From Stropharia rugosoannulata (taxonomy: Eukaryota > Basidiomycota > Agaricomycetes > Agaricales > Strophariaceae), in the NCBI GenBank assembly GCA_028532985.1, contig JANCIK010000010.1:496001-560000 (forward strand): DNA of 64,000 nucleotides, read 5' to 3'. Each line of letters opens with the position of its first letter. The first letter of the stretch is position 1. The position numbers and the translations under genes were made by a program. Below the pieces are notes generated by a model. It saw nothing but the letters and a program-made list of their open reading frames with translations. It was not told where the DNA came from and ran no database searches. Shown piece after piece: positions 47,540-58,049 of this stretch.

Positions 47540-48491
47540 TGTGAGGGGCTGGGGCTGGCCCCTCGTGAAAACATGAAAAACCATAAGGTTCAGAACATAG
47601 ATACACAAGAAGCGACATATCCGCCATAACGATCGGAAACTGAAAGAACAAGAAGAAGCACGAAATATGAAGTCTAAGATATGAAGATGCAAGTTTATTC
47701 GAAGATATGAAATATGTACATGATGAAACAAGAAGACAAGCACAAGGAAGACTCAAGATGCTATTACAACTCAATGGCAGATCAAGAAAGATAACAGCAT
47801 CAGAGCAATATTGGACTTCTGATGCCGATAACATCAGATCAATATTAACAATCTGATGTAACTATGGACCCACAAGGGAGTCAATCACATGGAAATACTC
47901 ATACATACGACCTGGGACAAATATGGCAACGGATTCCGACGATATGCAGGGGTTTCCGACGACATGCAAGCGTGTGGTAGAAGAAAGCAGAAGTATCTCG
48001 ATACAAACACAAGGGACATAGGTGTGGAAAGAGGGTCGGAGGAGATGTGTGTTTAGGGGAGAACATGGAGTTGATCCGGCCGCAGGAAGATCCCTTGTGC
48101 TTGGGCTTGGTTTCCGAAGATAAGGATATTTGTGGCCAAGATATGAAGCATGCTGTAGTGCAGCATGGTTTCCGACGAGATAAAGTCAGCATGGGCGGTC
48201 GGATCTTCGTGGATGTATATGGTACGATCTGGGCATGGCAACCAGACGGGTATTTAAGGAGTAGAAGATCTCTGTACTTCTCCAGCTTCCTTCAGGGTTA
48301 AATTCTACCTACACACACCATACCAGTTCGCATCGGAAACCGTTGTTTAAACCTCGTACACTGGAAGCTCCTTGTTTTAAAACAAGTAAAACCTTTTCAA
48401 CGTGCTATCGTTGTACACACGTTGCCTTCGCACATTGTGAACTTTAGAGACAGGCTTTTCAGACCAGTCCAACCCAACTTCGCACCTCACA
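47540..48491 (+). repeat. 5' LTR
   Basis: 952 bp, beginning TGTGAGGGGCTGG and ending CGCACCTCACA. A TATTTAAG box at 48251-48258 is the likely core promoter, so transcripts would start about 30 bp downstream. Four copies of TTTCCGA and its complement lie between 47940 and 48345, and one near 47632. Confidence 0.93.
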
Positions 48492-48494
48492 ACG

Positions 48495-48512
48495 TGGAGC
48501 CCACCGCGAGGG
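48495..48512 (+). other. Primer-binding site
   Basis: TGGAGCCCACCGCGAGGG begins 3 nt after the 5' LTR. A TGG start complementary to the CCA end of a tRNA is the usual minus-strand primer site. The tRNA cannot be named without a tRNA set from this genome. Confidence 0.7.
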
Positions 48513-48681
48513 TCTACAGTTCACAATAGATCCGTCTGTTCCAGACCGTCGGATAACTCGTCAACTTGCTGCAGAATTTGCTATACCCCTACAACCTCCT
48601 GAAGCGCCCATCAAGAGAAGAAGGAAAAGACCGACACCGTCAGGAAGCCAAATATCTTCAGTACTCAGCCATATATCGGAA

Positions 48682-50664
48682 ATGGATCACGGAATTGAAG
48701 CAAACCCTTTTGAAGTTCAAACCGTGGCGCCCAAAGTCAAGCCTTACCCAAATCGCAACTCAAAAGATGCTCCATCGTTTACAGGACCCACTACTCCTTT
48801 ACATCGATACCTAGAGGACATCGAGGAATTATGCAAAGACAGGGGAGACACATCGGATATCACACGGATTACAAAAACCCTGTGGTATGTGGATTACCGA
48901 TACCACGAAACATGGAAGAATATTCTAGATGAAAACAAATCTTGGAAGGAGAATAAACAAATATTATTGGAATATTTCCCTGGGTTGGATTCGCTCTACA
49001 AATACTCAGTCAACGATCTGCATAAATTAATACAGAAGTTTTCGAGCAAACCCATGGATAATCAAGAACTTCTAGCAGAATATCATTGTGAATTCATGAT
49101 TATAGCTACTTATCTGGAGAAGGAGCAATTATCATCAAGAGACGACATCAACAGAAACTATGTTCTAGGTCTTCCAAAAGAATTCAGGGCGAAGGTACTT
49201 ACTCAATTAACGGCTGAAGACCCGAAGCGGAAACCGGGCCTGGTTCATGATTATCTTCAAGTTAATCGAGCGGCTCGATATGTTCTTCAAGATAACGCTT
49301 ATTCTGACAGGTATGGCCTTGAAGACACACCTCGTGAACGGACGAAAACCGAAGAAACTGCTCTTGAGCTCATGCTAAGGAAAATGACATCGGAATTAGG
49401 ATCAATAAAGATGTTTATGCAAGGCCAACCTAATACATCTTTTCCGACGCAAGAAAGACCTATGTATCGTTCCACTCCGCGCTACGCCCCTGGTTGCTTG
49501 TTTTGCGGAGACATTAATCATATTATGAGGTCTTGCAACTTGCCGGATGAATTTATAAACAAGGGAATCATCAAACAAGGACCGAATGGTAGATTCACAA
49601 TGGCTAACGGCGACTGGATCAATGGAACTGGAACAATAAAAGAAAGGATTGAAAACATCCTCAAACTGCAACGTGCTCGAGATGTACCCCCTCACCTGTC
49701 GCCAGCTACCACGATGATGTTTTCCTGTACTACGGCTGAAACCTTGTTTAATTCTTCCAGTAAACTCGAAGAAGTCGACGAAGAAATCGGTGAGGTTTAT
49801 CTGAAGACAAGGTCTTCGCCCCAAGACAAACCTGGACCAGGCAAAAACTCATCTGCTTATGAAAAAGTTCCTGAAGTCGTGATTGCCGAAAGGAAATCAG
49901 AAAAGACAATACCAGAAGCACATGTAAGATTTGAACCGGCTAAAGGACCCCAGTACCGATTCACCTCAGGAGCGGAAAATCTGGATCTTCTTAAGAAAGT
50001 CATATCAAAATCTTTGGATGCAGAAATTACTATTTCTCAAAGAGAGTTGTTGGCTATTTCTGGAGAACTTCGGAAATATTTCAAGGAAACAACTACACCA
50101 AAGAGAATTCCGACGGTTAGCTATGTCCATGGCGAAGAAAATGAAGGGTCTTATGTGCTACAATTTGCTTCGGAAAATGGGCCATCAGATAGAGTCCTTT
50201 TGACGGCTTCTCCCCTTATGAAACTCAGGGTGATACCCGCGTTGCTAAACGGTGAATTCACGGCGGAATGTGTCTTGGACCAAGGATCGGAAATCATGGC
50301 AATGGACAAGCGCATATGGAGAAAACTGTCCCACAATATAAACCCAGAAAGGAAAATATATATGGAGTCTGCCAACACGGAATTATCGCAAACGGATGGA
50401 ATGTGCGAAAACCTTAAAATCACTATTGGAAGCCTTGAACTCTATTTTCAAGTACATGTCGTGGATAAAGCCCCTTTTCAAGTTCTGATAGGACGACCGT
50501 TCTTTGTGTACACTGGGTGCACTACTAGGGATTATACAAATGGCGACCAGGAAATTACTTTGACTTGCCCCAACACGCAAAAGGTGGTTACTATTCCAAC
50601 TCAGCCCAGGAACAAGGTTTCCGAAAAAGAGTTAGCGGATTTTCCAGAATCCCGACTGAATTAA
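48682..50664 (+). CDS. Gag-protease polyprotein of the Ty3/gypsy element
   Basis: A single frame of 660 aa. The N-terminal half is a helical Gag capsid-like region (FTGPTTPLHRYLEDIEELCKD, TKTLWYVDYRYHETWKNI, LLEYFPGLDSLY), matching the retrotransposon Gag pattern. A CCHC zinc knuckle CLFCGDINHIMRSC lies at about residues 273-286 for RNA binding. Near residues 515-620 a retropepsin-like aspartic protease follows, with FTAECVLDQGSEIMAM as the active loop (D-x-G-S) and FQVLIGRPFF as the C-terminal flap/dimer segment. The stop at 50664 lies 100 nt inside the next frame. Pol must therefore be made by a -1 shift or a separate start. Confidence 0.9.
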   Translation: MDHGIEANPFEVQTVAPKVKPYPNRNSKDAPSFTGPTTPLHRYLEDIEELCKDRGDTSDITRITKTLWYVDYRYHETWKNILDENKSWKENKQILLEYFPGLDSLYKYSVNDLHKLIQKFSSKPMDNQELLAEYHCEFMIIATYLEKEQLSSRDDINRNYVLGLPKEFRAKVLTQLTAEDPKRKPGLVHDYLQVNRAARYVLQDNAYSDRYGLEDTPRERTKTEETALELMLRKMTSELGSIKMFMQGQPNTSFPTQERPMYRSTPRYAPGCLFCGDINHIMRSCNLPDEFINKGIIKQGPNGRFTMANGDWINGTGTIKERIENILKLQRARDVPPHLSPATTMMFSCTTAETLFNSSSKLEEVDEEIGEVYLKTRSSPQDKPGPGKNSSAYEKVPEVVIAERKSEKTIPEAHVRFEPAKGPQYRFTSGAENLDLLKKVISKSLDAEITISQRELLAISGELRKYFKETTTPKRIPTVSYVHGEENEGSYVLQFASENGPSDRVLLTASPLMKLRVIPALLNGEFTAECVLDQGSEIMAMDKRIWRKLSHNINPERKIYMESANTELSQTDGMCENLKITIGSLELYFQVHVVDKAPFQVLIGRPFFVYTGCTTRDYTNGDQEITLTCPNTQKVVTIPTQPRNKVSEKELADFPESRLN

Positions 50665-53600
50665 AACGGTCGGGAAAGATGTTCATGTTAAATATAGTGC
50701 ACAAGAAACGACATGAACAGCAAGAGAAGGATATTCCTTCAGCACTATCATTTGGACGATTTATAACTCCCTTATTTGCGGCAAGAATAGATGATGAAAG
50801 AGGATCATCATACCATGAAATATACCCTACTAATTTTAATTTTGAAGTTTCGGCTAGATTTATCGGCCAATGTTTACAGAAGATTTATGCTTACTCTTTT
50901 CAACAAAGAGCACTAATAATAAAAGCCAGGAAGAAATATAAACCTGTGGCAAGACGGACGTTTCCTGTGTCAACTACACTTCCCGAAGAATATCGTGTTA
51001 TTAGAAGAATTCCATCGGATCCTCTGGCTAATATGAAACCATTACCTTTTAAGGTGGACCATATTGAACCAGGAATATGCTACACTAAAGAACGAATGGA
51101 CGCCTGGAACATAAATGAAGATGGCTTCTTGACACCGGATGAAGCTCGTCTAGTTCAATGGATCATTAAAGAACATGAGATGGGATTCGCCTGGAATGAG
51201 ATGGAGAAAGGTGCCTTCAGAGAAGACTATTTTGAACCACTAAAGATACCCGTTGTACCACATGAACCATGGGCGGAAAAACCGATACCGATACCTCCAG
51301 GCATCGCTAAAGAAGTCACGAGAATTTTTCAAGATAAAGTCGCAAGCAAAGTATATGAACCTTCTAGTTCACCTTATCGGTCCAGGATCCTATATGTGCC
51401 AAAGAAAAGCGGAGCAATACGGGTAGTGCATGACCTGAGAAAGTTGAATGCAGTGACCATAAAAGACTCAGCTCTACTGCCAGTTGTAGAACTTTATGCG
51501 GAATCTTTCGGTGGGAGAACTATCTATGCCATGTTTGATTTGTTTGTAGGATTTGACCATCGGGTTCTTCATCAAGATTCAAGAGATTATACTACGTTCT
51601 CTTCGCCTATCGGAAACCTGAGATTGACCCGTCTACCACAAGGATTTACAAATTCGGTTCAAGTCCAACAAGGAGATGTGTCATTTATCTTGGAGCCTGA
51701 GATTCCTGAATTTACGGCACCTTTTGTGGACGACGTACCGGTCAAAGGACCACGATCTTATTATCAAGATGAGAATGGGGTCTATGAAACGATTTCCGAA
51801 AACCCTGGTATCAGAAGATTTGTCTGGGAACACTTGAACAATGTACATCGCATTATTCAAAGGATACAGCATGCTGGAGGAACCTTCAATGCTTCGAAAT
51901 CCTTTTTGGCTGTACCAAGAATTAATGTTGTTGGCCATATGTGCAGCATCCAAGGAAGGACGGTTGATGAGTCAAAAGTCAGAGTTATCAGGGATTGGAA
52001 ACCTTGTGAAAACTTGACAGAAGTTCGATCATTCTTGGGAACATTGGGTGTAATGCATATCTTTATAAAAGATTATGCAATGCATTCAAGACCGTTAACT
52101 GAACTAACAAAGAAGGATGTTGAATTCACATGGGGACAAAGAGAACAAGAAGCAATGGACAGTTTAAAGCGTCTCTTAATTCAGTCTCCAGCATTAACGG
52201 CATTGGACTATGAATCCGAAGGACAGATAATAATGGAGGTGGACTCAAGCAACATAGCCGTGGGTTTTATCTTATCGCAGGTTAAAGAAGACGGAAAGGA
52301 ACATCCTGCGCGGTTTGGTTCTATAACTTGGAACGAACGAGAATCAAGATACTCACAAGCCAAGATCGAGTTATATGGTCTATTTCGCAGCCTTAGAGCG
52401 TATCGGATATACCTGGTTGGAGTGGAAAACTTGATAGTCAGGACTGATGCGAGTTACCTCAAGGGAATGTTAAACAACCCCGATATACAACCTAATGCTA
52501 CGATAAATCGCTGGATAGCCGCCATACTTTTGTTTGACTTCAAGCTAGAACATGTCCCTGGAAAATCACATTCACCAGACGGTCTGTCAAGAAGGAGACG
52601 ATCAGAATTAGATCCTCAAGAAGATTCCGAAGAAGAAGTAGAAGACTGGATCGACAGGGCATGCGGCTTCGGAATCTGGGTCTTAAACAAAAATGACGAT
52701 CGGAAATTCACTCACATGTCCATGGTACAGAAGAAAATACCGGGATCGTCATTGTCTTACAAGGCTATGGTACTTATTGCAGCTAAATCGGTACCTCACC
52801 GTTCGGAAATTACTACAACGCTTAAGTTACCGGTTTCCGACAGAGGGGCTGACATGGATGAGGAATTAAAGAAGGTCAAAGAATTTCTAGGCGACCCCGA
52901 AAGACCCGCATGGATTCGCACAAGAAAGGAGTACGACCGCTTCCTCAAGAAAGTAAGGCAATTCTTCATACTGGACGGAAAGCTATGGAAAAGGTCCGAC
53001 GATGGTGAACATAAACAAGTGGTACAACAAGAAGATAGGCTTCGGATACTCCAAGAAGTACACGATAACTTAGGACATAAGTCTTATTTCACTGTGTGGA
53101 ATAGGCTCACGAAGCGTTTTTGGTGGCCTAACATCAGTAATGATCTTACATGGTACTTGAAGACTTGCGATATATGTCAGCGACAGTCAAGGGTAAAGAA
53201 CCTCATTCCGCCAACGGTAGCTCGACCATTGTCGCTATTTGTCAAGGTTCATGCGGATACTTTCTTTATGCCCAAAGGAAAAGGGGGAAAACATCTCTGT
53301 CTTCATCTACGATGTTCACTTTCGGGAATGCCTGAAGCTCTGGCTGTAGTGTCGGAAAACTATACGGTTATAGGAGAATTTCTGTTGGATGTTATGTCGC
53401 GATGGGGAGCTATGGCTATTATCGTGACAGACAATGGTACACCTTGGGTTAAAGCCGTGAACTATTTGGCGGAAAAATACGGAATCTACCACATCAGGAT
53501 TTCGGGATATAATTCGCAGGCAAACGGCTTGATTGAAAAACGACATCTAGATGTTAGGGAAGCAATAGTCAAGACTTGTGAAGGCGACTTATCAATATGG

Positions 53601-54215
53601 CCATTAATTCTCCGATTTGTTTTATGGGCTGAACGTGTTACGGTACAAAAATCAACAGGTTATACTCCCTACTATATCGCGCACGGAGTGGAACCATTAT
53701 TCCCATTTGACATCACAGAAGCGACCTTCATGTTTCCCGATCAAGTTGATATGATTTCCGAAGAAGAGCTAATAGCACGAAGAGCTATAATGCTGCAGAA
53801 GCGACCGGAAGATCTTGAAAGGGTCAAGGACAAAGTGGAGCAAGCACGGCTGAGGCAAGCTCGTTATTTTGAGCAGTACAATAAGCATCGCATCGTGTTA
53901 CAAGATTTCGCACCAGGTACTTTGGTCCTAGTCAGAAATTCACCAGTTGAAAAATCACTTGATCGGAAAACAAAACCGCAATACTTTGGACCTCTAATGG
54001 TGTTACGACGAACGAAAGGAGGGTCTTACATCTGTGCTGAACTCAGTGGAGCCGTATCCTACAAGAGATTCGCCGCATATCGCCTAATACCTTATATATC
54101 AAGAGAACCGCTTGAAATACCATGGGAACTATTGTCTCAACCCAAGGATCTAATTGAAGGCATGGTACGCGAAGAGGTACCTGAGGACTCGCAAGTGGCG
54201 CCTGATGATGAATAA
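50565..54215 (+). CDS. Pol polyprotein: reverse transcriptase, RNase H, integrase
   Basis: The frame is open from 50565 to 54215 (1216 codons) and lies -1 relative to gag-protease, overlapping it by 100 nt. No convincing slippery heptamer was found. Reverse transcriptase: SPYRSRILYVPKKSGAIRVVHDLRKLN, then IYAMFDLFVGF, RLPQGFTNS and the catalytic FVDD (about residues 387-391; YxDD is usual). RNase H: GQIIMEVDSSNIAVGFILSQ, SQAKIELYG and LIVRTDASYLKGM. Integrase: zinc-binding HDNLGHKSYFTVW with CDICQRQ, then catalytic VHADTFF, VTDNGTPW and SQANGLIEKRH. A GPY/F-like end (QYFGPLMVLRRTKGGSYICAEL) follows. No chromodomain is seen. All catalytic acids are present. Confidence 0.92.
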   Translation: MPQHAKGGYYSNSAQEQGFRKRVSGFSRIPTELKRSGKMFMLNIVHKKRHEQQEKDIPSALSFGRFITPLFAARIDDERGSSYHEIYPTNFNFEVSARFIGQCLQKIYAYSFQQRALIIKARKKYKPVARRTFPVSTTLPEEYRVIRRIPSDPLANMKPLPFKVDHIEPGICYTKERMDAWNINEDGFLTPDEARLVQWIIKEHEMGFAWNEMEKGAFREDYFEPLKIPVVPHEPWAEKPIPIPPGIAKEVTRIFQDKVASKVYEPSSSPYRSRILYVPKKSGAIRVVHDLRKLNAVTIKDSALLPVVELYAESFGGRTIYAMFDLFVGFDHRVLHQDSRDYTTFSSPIGNLRLTRLPQGFTNSVQVQQGDVSFILEPEIPEFTAPFVDDVPVKGPRSYYQDENGVYETISENPGIRRFVWEHLNNVHRIIQRIQHAGGTFNASKSFLAVPRINVVGHMCSIQGRTVDESKVRVIRDWKPCENLTEVRSFLGTLGVMHIFIKDYAMHSRPLTELTKKDVEFTWGQREQEAMDSLKRLLIQSPALTALDYESEGQIIMEVDSSNIAVGFILSQVKEDGKEHPARFGSITWNERESRYSQAKIELYGLFRSLRAYRIYLVGVENLIVRTDASYLKGMLNNPDIQPNATINRWIAAILLFDFKLEHVPGKSHSPDGLSRRRRSELDPQEDSEEEVEDWIDRACGFGIWVLNKNDDRKFTHMSMVQKKIPGSSLSYKAMVLIAAKSVPHRSEITTTLKLPVSDRGADMDEELKKVKEFLGDPERPAWIRTRKEYDRFLKKVRQFFILDGKLWKRSDDGEHKQVVQQEDRLRILQEVHDNLGHKSYFTVWNRLTKRFWWPNISNDLTWYLKTCDICQRQSRVKNLIPPTVARPLSLFVKVHADTFFMPKGKGGKHLCLHLRCSLSGMPEALAVVSENYTVIGEFLLDVMSRWGAMAIIVTDNGTPWVKAVNYLAEKYGIYHIRISGYNSQANGLIEKRHLDVREAIVKTCEGDLSIWPLILRFVLWAERVTVQKSTGYTPYYIAHGVEPLFPFDITEATFMFPDQVDMISEEELIARRAIMLQKRPEDLERVKDKVEQARLRQARYFEQYNKHRIVLQDFAPGTLVLVRNSPVEKSLDRKTKPQYFGPLMVLRRTKGGSYICAELSGAVSYKRFAAYRLIPYISREPLEIPWELLSQPKDLIEGMVREEVPEDSQVAPDDE

Positions 54216-54465
54216 CAAGTTTCCGACAACGCCTACACAACTTATATTTCTTAATGGAGCTTCAACAGTTTCAAGTTCTTTTCTTTTCATTTGTTAAATA
54301 AACTTTCTTTCTTTAGGTTATGTTCCTGTTTTACAAGACTGAGAAATTATTGCTTCCAAAAATAAAAATATACGTTGATCAAGACAAACAATTATCTACA
54401 AGATACTACGGAAAGTTTTGCGAAGAAAGGGGATCGGGATTATAAAGAACTACACATGAATTTCC

Positions 54466-55418
54466 CTATCTCCTGCGGAATCTGTTTACCTCCCCGGCCA
54501 TCCTGCGGATTTCTTCAACACGCTCCATGGCTAGCTCGACGAGGTCGCGAAGATGGGTTTCCATGTCGGTATAATGTCGCAAGTTTCGGTTGCAAAGGAT
54601 CTCCAGTTTGTCGAGTCCGCTTGAAGGGTCAGCGGCGGTTTGCCATTCTCGGAAATCCTGTATCAACCTTGTGTACGGCTCGTAGGTGGGCAAACCTTCA
54701 TCGTGATCGTCGGAAATTGGGCTCGTACTGGATCTTGAAACACCTGAAGAGAATGTTAAATAACTGGAGAGGAAGAAAGGGAAGTTAATGCTTACCTGAT
54801 GGTCCTGCCCCGGTATCTTCTTGCGCGAGAGATATGGTATCGGTATACCCGAAAAAGTCTGAGCCACCGACATCCATGGCGTTGTCTTCACCCCTTACGT
54901 TGCCTGCTTCTTCGTGTTCGTCACCGTGTTCAATCTCGTCCGATTTGTGGCTTTCCCCGGTGCTGATATCGTCGCTCTCTTCTTCGGGCTCGGGGTAAAC
55001 TGTGCGCGATCGTTGGTCGTAAGAAAAGTCGCTGCCGGCCAATGCGCGTGTCAAGAAATCTCCTGGTTGTTGTTTCTAGATTATTGTGGATATTATCAGC
55101 AAGAAAGTGACCGAAAAGAATAAACAAAACTTACACATGCGGTGGTGTTATTGCTGCAATTCTTCTTATCGACTTTGCAGTTGGTGCACGCTCGGCTCCA
55201 GCGCGGTGTGTATCGCAACGTACACATATAGCCGGGGTGACTTCGGCACCAAGAACACCGCTAGGTCAATGCTTAGTATGGCTGTAACTCAGTATGGCAT
55301 ATTTACTCACCTGGTCGTACTCATACCACCCTTCCGCAAGTCCAAGAATTTGTGGAGCGGACCAGCGCATATCGACTTCATACGTAGAGGCGGGACGAGC
55401 GGTGCGACGAGGAGGCAT
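54466..55418 (-). CDS. Antisense gene 1 of the gypsy element: Cys-cluster protein
   Basis: Four exons (55418-55311, 55260-55135, 55075-54796, 54743-54466) with 50-59-nt introns join to 263 aa. Exon 1 encodes RWSAPQILGLAEGWYEYDQ. Exon 2 encodes a cysteine cluster, RCSWCRSHPGYMC, then RACTNCKVDKKNC and TTAC, spaced like a small zinc- or DNA-binding module. Exon 3 is acidic (EPEEESDDISTGESHKSDE). Exon 4 has a coiled-coil end (LRHYTDMETHLRDLVELAMERVEEIRRMAGEVNRF). The splice sites run antisense to the element, so it cannot be part of the sense genomic RNA coding. I do not recognise a named family. An origin as captured host gene or as an element-specific regulator are both possible. Confidence 0.65.
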
Positions 55419-56038
55419 GTCTTAAGCAGGTGATGAATGTGGGGGGGGAAGAATGGTGAAAGTATGAGTGGAATGGGCAGGCTTTTTATATTCTTCTGGG
55501 ACAGTGGTTCAGCACGCTTTCGGAAATCGGCTAGCTTTGAATGGGTCCGGCATCAGGCGCGGATGGCACTATGAAGAAACCGATAGAATGCTGTGGATTC
55601 TTCTCTATGACTCGGTCCTATATGTTGGACAATTGGCCTGCCTTTACTGGAACCGCGATAACTTCGACGCGAATCTTGTTCGGATTTTCTATTTTTAGGT
55701 CGGAAATCACCGTGGCTCATGTTCTGGAAAGCGGCGTTGCCTAATCAAGTATGACGGCGTGATGGCGTCGGGTTTATGGTGACATGCCGTGCTGCTTTAG
55801 GGAATGGCGATACCTCTTTTGTCTGCCGTCCGGTTGTTGTTGCGGCATTGCTCTGGGCTGCCGCGGAATTTTCAACTGGCGTTTTCGGCCGTAATGGCGC
55901 ATGTGTAAGCTGGGCGGCTTGTTCAGTTTTACTTCGGCATCTTCCATTTTCATTCGGCATTTTTCGGCATCGTATGGCAGTGTCTAATTTGCGTGCGGAA
56001 ATCTATCATAAGGAGTTTACATCTATGGGCAGTTGTAT
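55419..56038. other. Spacer between antisense genes 1 and 2
   Basis: About 620 bp without a supportable gene. It should contain the promoter of antisense gene 1. Repeats of CGGCATTTT/TCGGCAT occur near 55930-55970. Confidence 0.45.
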
Positions 56039-56549
56039 CTACGGCTGATTGGCTTGTTTCTCAATCCAGTCCCTCCATCTCTCTACTCCATCTATGGTGA
56101 AGTCGGTTTCGCACAAGTAGCAGTGGCGGAAACCTTGCGACTGCTTCTCAGCTGCTTTGAGTAGGCTCAATGCCTTATCCTGCTCGCTGTCTACAAGAAC
56201 GGCTCCGTATTCGCTCAAGATCCGGCGAAGCAAGAGTAGTGTCCACGATGACCGGGGTCGGAATTGTTTCGCGGATATATAATCTTCGAAATGGTCATTC
56301 TGTGCAGAATAGGGATTGACAATTGGGTTTGATTTCAACGGGACAAGTGGGTCAACTTACAATATAATGGCACAGGGCGGCAAGTGTCCGATGTGTTTCC
56401 ATCGCGTCTGTTGCGGAACGAGATAGCATTTGATCGGATATCAATTGGTCTATGGTAGGCCGAATGGCATGCTCTAGGACCTGCATGATGTCCGCTGGAT
56501 TCTTCACAGCTGTGGTCAATAATGTGGTGAATCGAGTGGTGGTGCTCAT
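56039..56549 (-). CDS. Antisense gene 2 of the gypsy element, unknown function
   Basis: Two exons (56549-56361, 56299-56039; 61-nt intron) join in phase to 149 aa. The protein looks all-helical: MSTTTRFTTLLTTAVKNPAD, IMQVLEHAIRPTIDQLI, THRTLAALCHYI, SSWTLLLLRRILSEYG and ALSLLKAAEKQSQGF. Near the end it has CYLCETDF and a Trp-rich helix VERWRDWIEKQ. The CxxC pair could bind metal but has no obvious partners. No family is recognised. Its placement between antisense genes 1 and 3, all on the same strand, suggests a compact antisense gene set. Confidence 0.6.
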
Positions 56550-56692
56550 TTCTGGTGTTTGGGCAGACTAGTTGCCTTCCCTTTTATACAGATTTCAGGC
56601 GCTGGGCTACTTGGCATTGGACGTTCTGGACGCATGGATACATGTCACTTGTCTGGAGATTATCTAGCTAATTTCCGACAGCCGGTTGTTGG

Positions 56693-57181
56693 TTATGGGT
56701 CGCCTACTCTGCACACACATGCCTGTTGATACTGGAAGAAAACGTCGTCCATGCGCTCCTTGATTTCGGGAATCTCGTGCCCGGTGTATCCAAATGTCAT
56801 CGTCATGTATCGCATGCGCATTAACACCCTCAATTCGGCCATGGTGATTTGCTCGTTGGGCGATTGATGTATGCCTACATGTTGACGACCATGCCATGCT
56901 ATATACTATGATAGTGTTAGGGCGGCACGTCTCCTGAAGACGTTACTTACTGCTATGGTTTGTCCTAGGAACAAGAAGGACCGGAGATCGGTTATGACAG
57001 GCTGCAAGTTGATGGTGTCAAGCTGGAGTATTCGTGTGTATTCGTATTCTAGGGCTTCGACGAATGGATCAAGGCAATGTTTGAAGACATATGGGATCGG
57101 AAATCGCGATCGGAAATCGTTTAGATCGGTGGGCAACTCAAGCACTAATGATTGAAGATATAGACGTAAAGGCGCTTGCAT
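56693..57181 (-). CDS. Antisense gene 3 of the gypsy element, unknown function
   Basis: Two exons (57181-56951, 56905-56693; 45-nt intron) join in phase to 147 aa. The protein is helical (MQAPLRLYLQSLVLELPTDL, YVFKHCLDPFVEALEYEYTRI, LQPVITDLRSFLFLGQTIA, ITMAELRVLMRMRYMTMTFG, IPEIKERMDDVFFQYQQACV). It has no catalytic motif that I recognise. It ends 144 bp upstream of the start of antisense gene 2 and begins 39 bp beyond the stop of antisense gene 4, a very tight same-strand arrangement. Confidence 0.6.
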
Positions 57182-57219
57182 TGCGGGTGCTACGGAATAA
57201 TCTACTAGAGCTCTACACT

Positions 57220-57963
57220 TTATATATCCATCTCTCGCACCGATGTTCGGAATCTAGCATGTGGACGCTGGGAGGGAACGGCCGTTTGAAGATGAAAGAT
57301 CGCCGCTGGAATTTCTTCGATGTCTGATGTGTCTTCAGGTGTTGCGGCTGGCCTGAATGCTGGCAGGTGTTCTTCAAGGGGGTCTTCGGCTTTGACGCGG
57401 TTTGAAAACTGTAACCACCACCGACTGTTGCTGTCCAGTTCATTAAATTCTTTGAAGTCGACTTGGTTTTCTTTGGTGGCATCGGCAGTGTCCTCAGCAT
57501 ATAGCGCCATGAACCGCAGTATGGTCGACCAATACTCGAACCCTTCATGATCCTCCATCGGAAACATCTCCAGTAAATGCCTGGCACTGGCGCTTAGGTA
57601 GCGGCATTCAGGTGGAATCATACGCTCGATTTCACGCTCATTTGACGGCCGCATGTTGACGCGAGAGCATAGCAATAAACGCTGCGCTATCGTTAGTAGG
57701 GCTAGTTGTGAAACGGTTCGAGGGCTTACCATGTGATCAAAATGATCATGAACGTACGCTTCCACTTGCGCATGGTCGATTATGTTCAGTTCTCGTACGC
57801 TGCGAGTGCGGATGTCCTTGTAGATGGCGAGGCATAGGATTTCATGTTGGTGACGGATGGTCAACGCAAATTCACGCATGGTTGTTGGTACAACGAATGC
57901 ATGGCTTCGGTTTCCTGGAGCAAAACAGAGCGAGCGAAATATTCTTTCTGCTGCGGGGTCCAT
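57220..57963 (-). CDS. Antisense gene 4 of the gypsy element, unknown function
   Basis: The start ATG at 57963 lies only 87 bp inside the 3' LTR, and the frame is open to 57220 (247 aa). A 48-nt segment (57682-57729) has good splice sites (ATG|GTAAGC, GCGCAG|CG) and is a possible in-frame intron. The sequence includes MREFALTIRHQHEILCLAIYKDI, HAQVEAYVHDHFDHM, YLSASARHLLEMFPMEDHEGFEYWSTILRFMALY and DLDSNSRWWLQF-like LDSNSRWWLQFSNRV. No family is recognised. Its promoter would have to lie within the polypurine-tract/3' LTR region read in reverse. The antisense frame stays open on into the LTR, but this Met gives the best start. Confidence 0.6.
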   Translation of the reverse strand: MDPAAERIFRSLCFAPGNRSHAFVVPTTMREFALTIRHQHEILCLAIYKDIRTRSVRELNIIDHAQVEAYVHDHFDHMVSPRTVSQLALLTIAQRLLLCSRVNMRPSNEREIERMIPPECRYLSASARHLLEMFPMEDHEGFEYWSTILRFMALYAEDTADATKENQVDFKEFNELDSNSRWWLQFSNRVKAEDPLEEHLPAFRPAATPEDTSDIEEIPAAIFHLQTAVPSQRPHARFRTSVREMDI

Positions 57964-58033
57964 GGTGCTTGATGGCGACGACGCTTTTGGCTGAAATTTA
58001 TAGGTTTCCGACCACCCAGGAGGGTGGTGTTTT

Positions 58034-58049
58034 AAAAGTTGGGGGGAGA
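58034..58049 (+). other. Polypurine tract
   Basis: AAAAGTTGGGGGGAGA lies immediately before the 3' LTR. A G/A-rich run at this place primes plus-strand DNA synthesis in LTR elements. Confidence 0.8.

Noticed and set aside
48053..48301. Small frames within both LTRs (for example the 84-codon frame at 48047-48301)
   Set aside because: They appear twice only because the LTRs are identical; they lie across promoter sequence and lack protein-like features.
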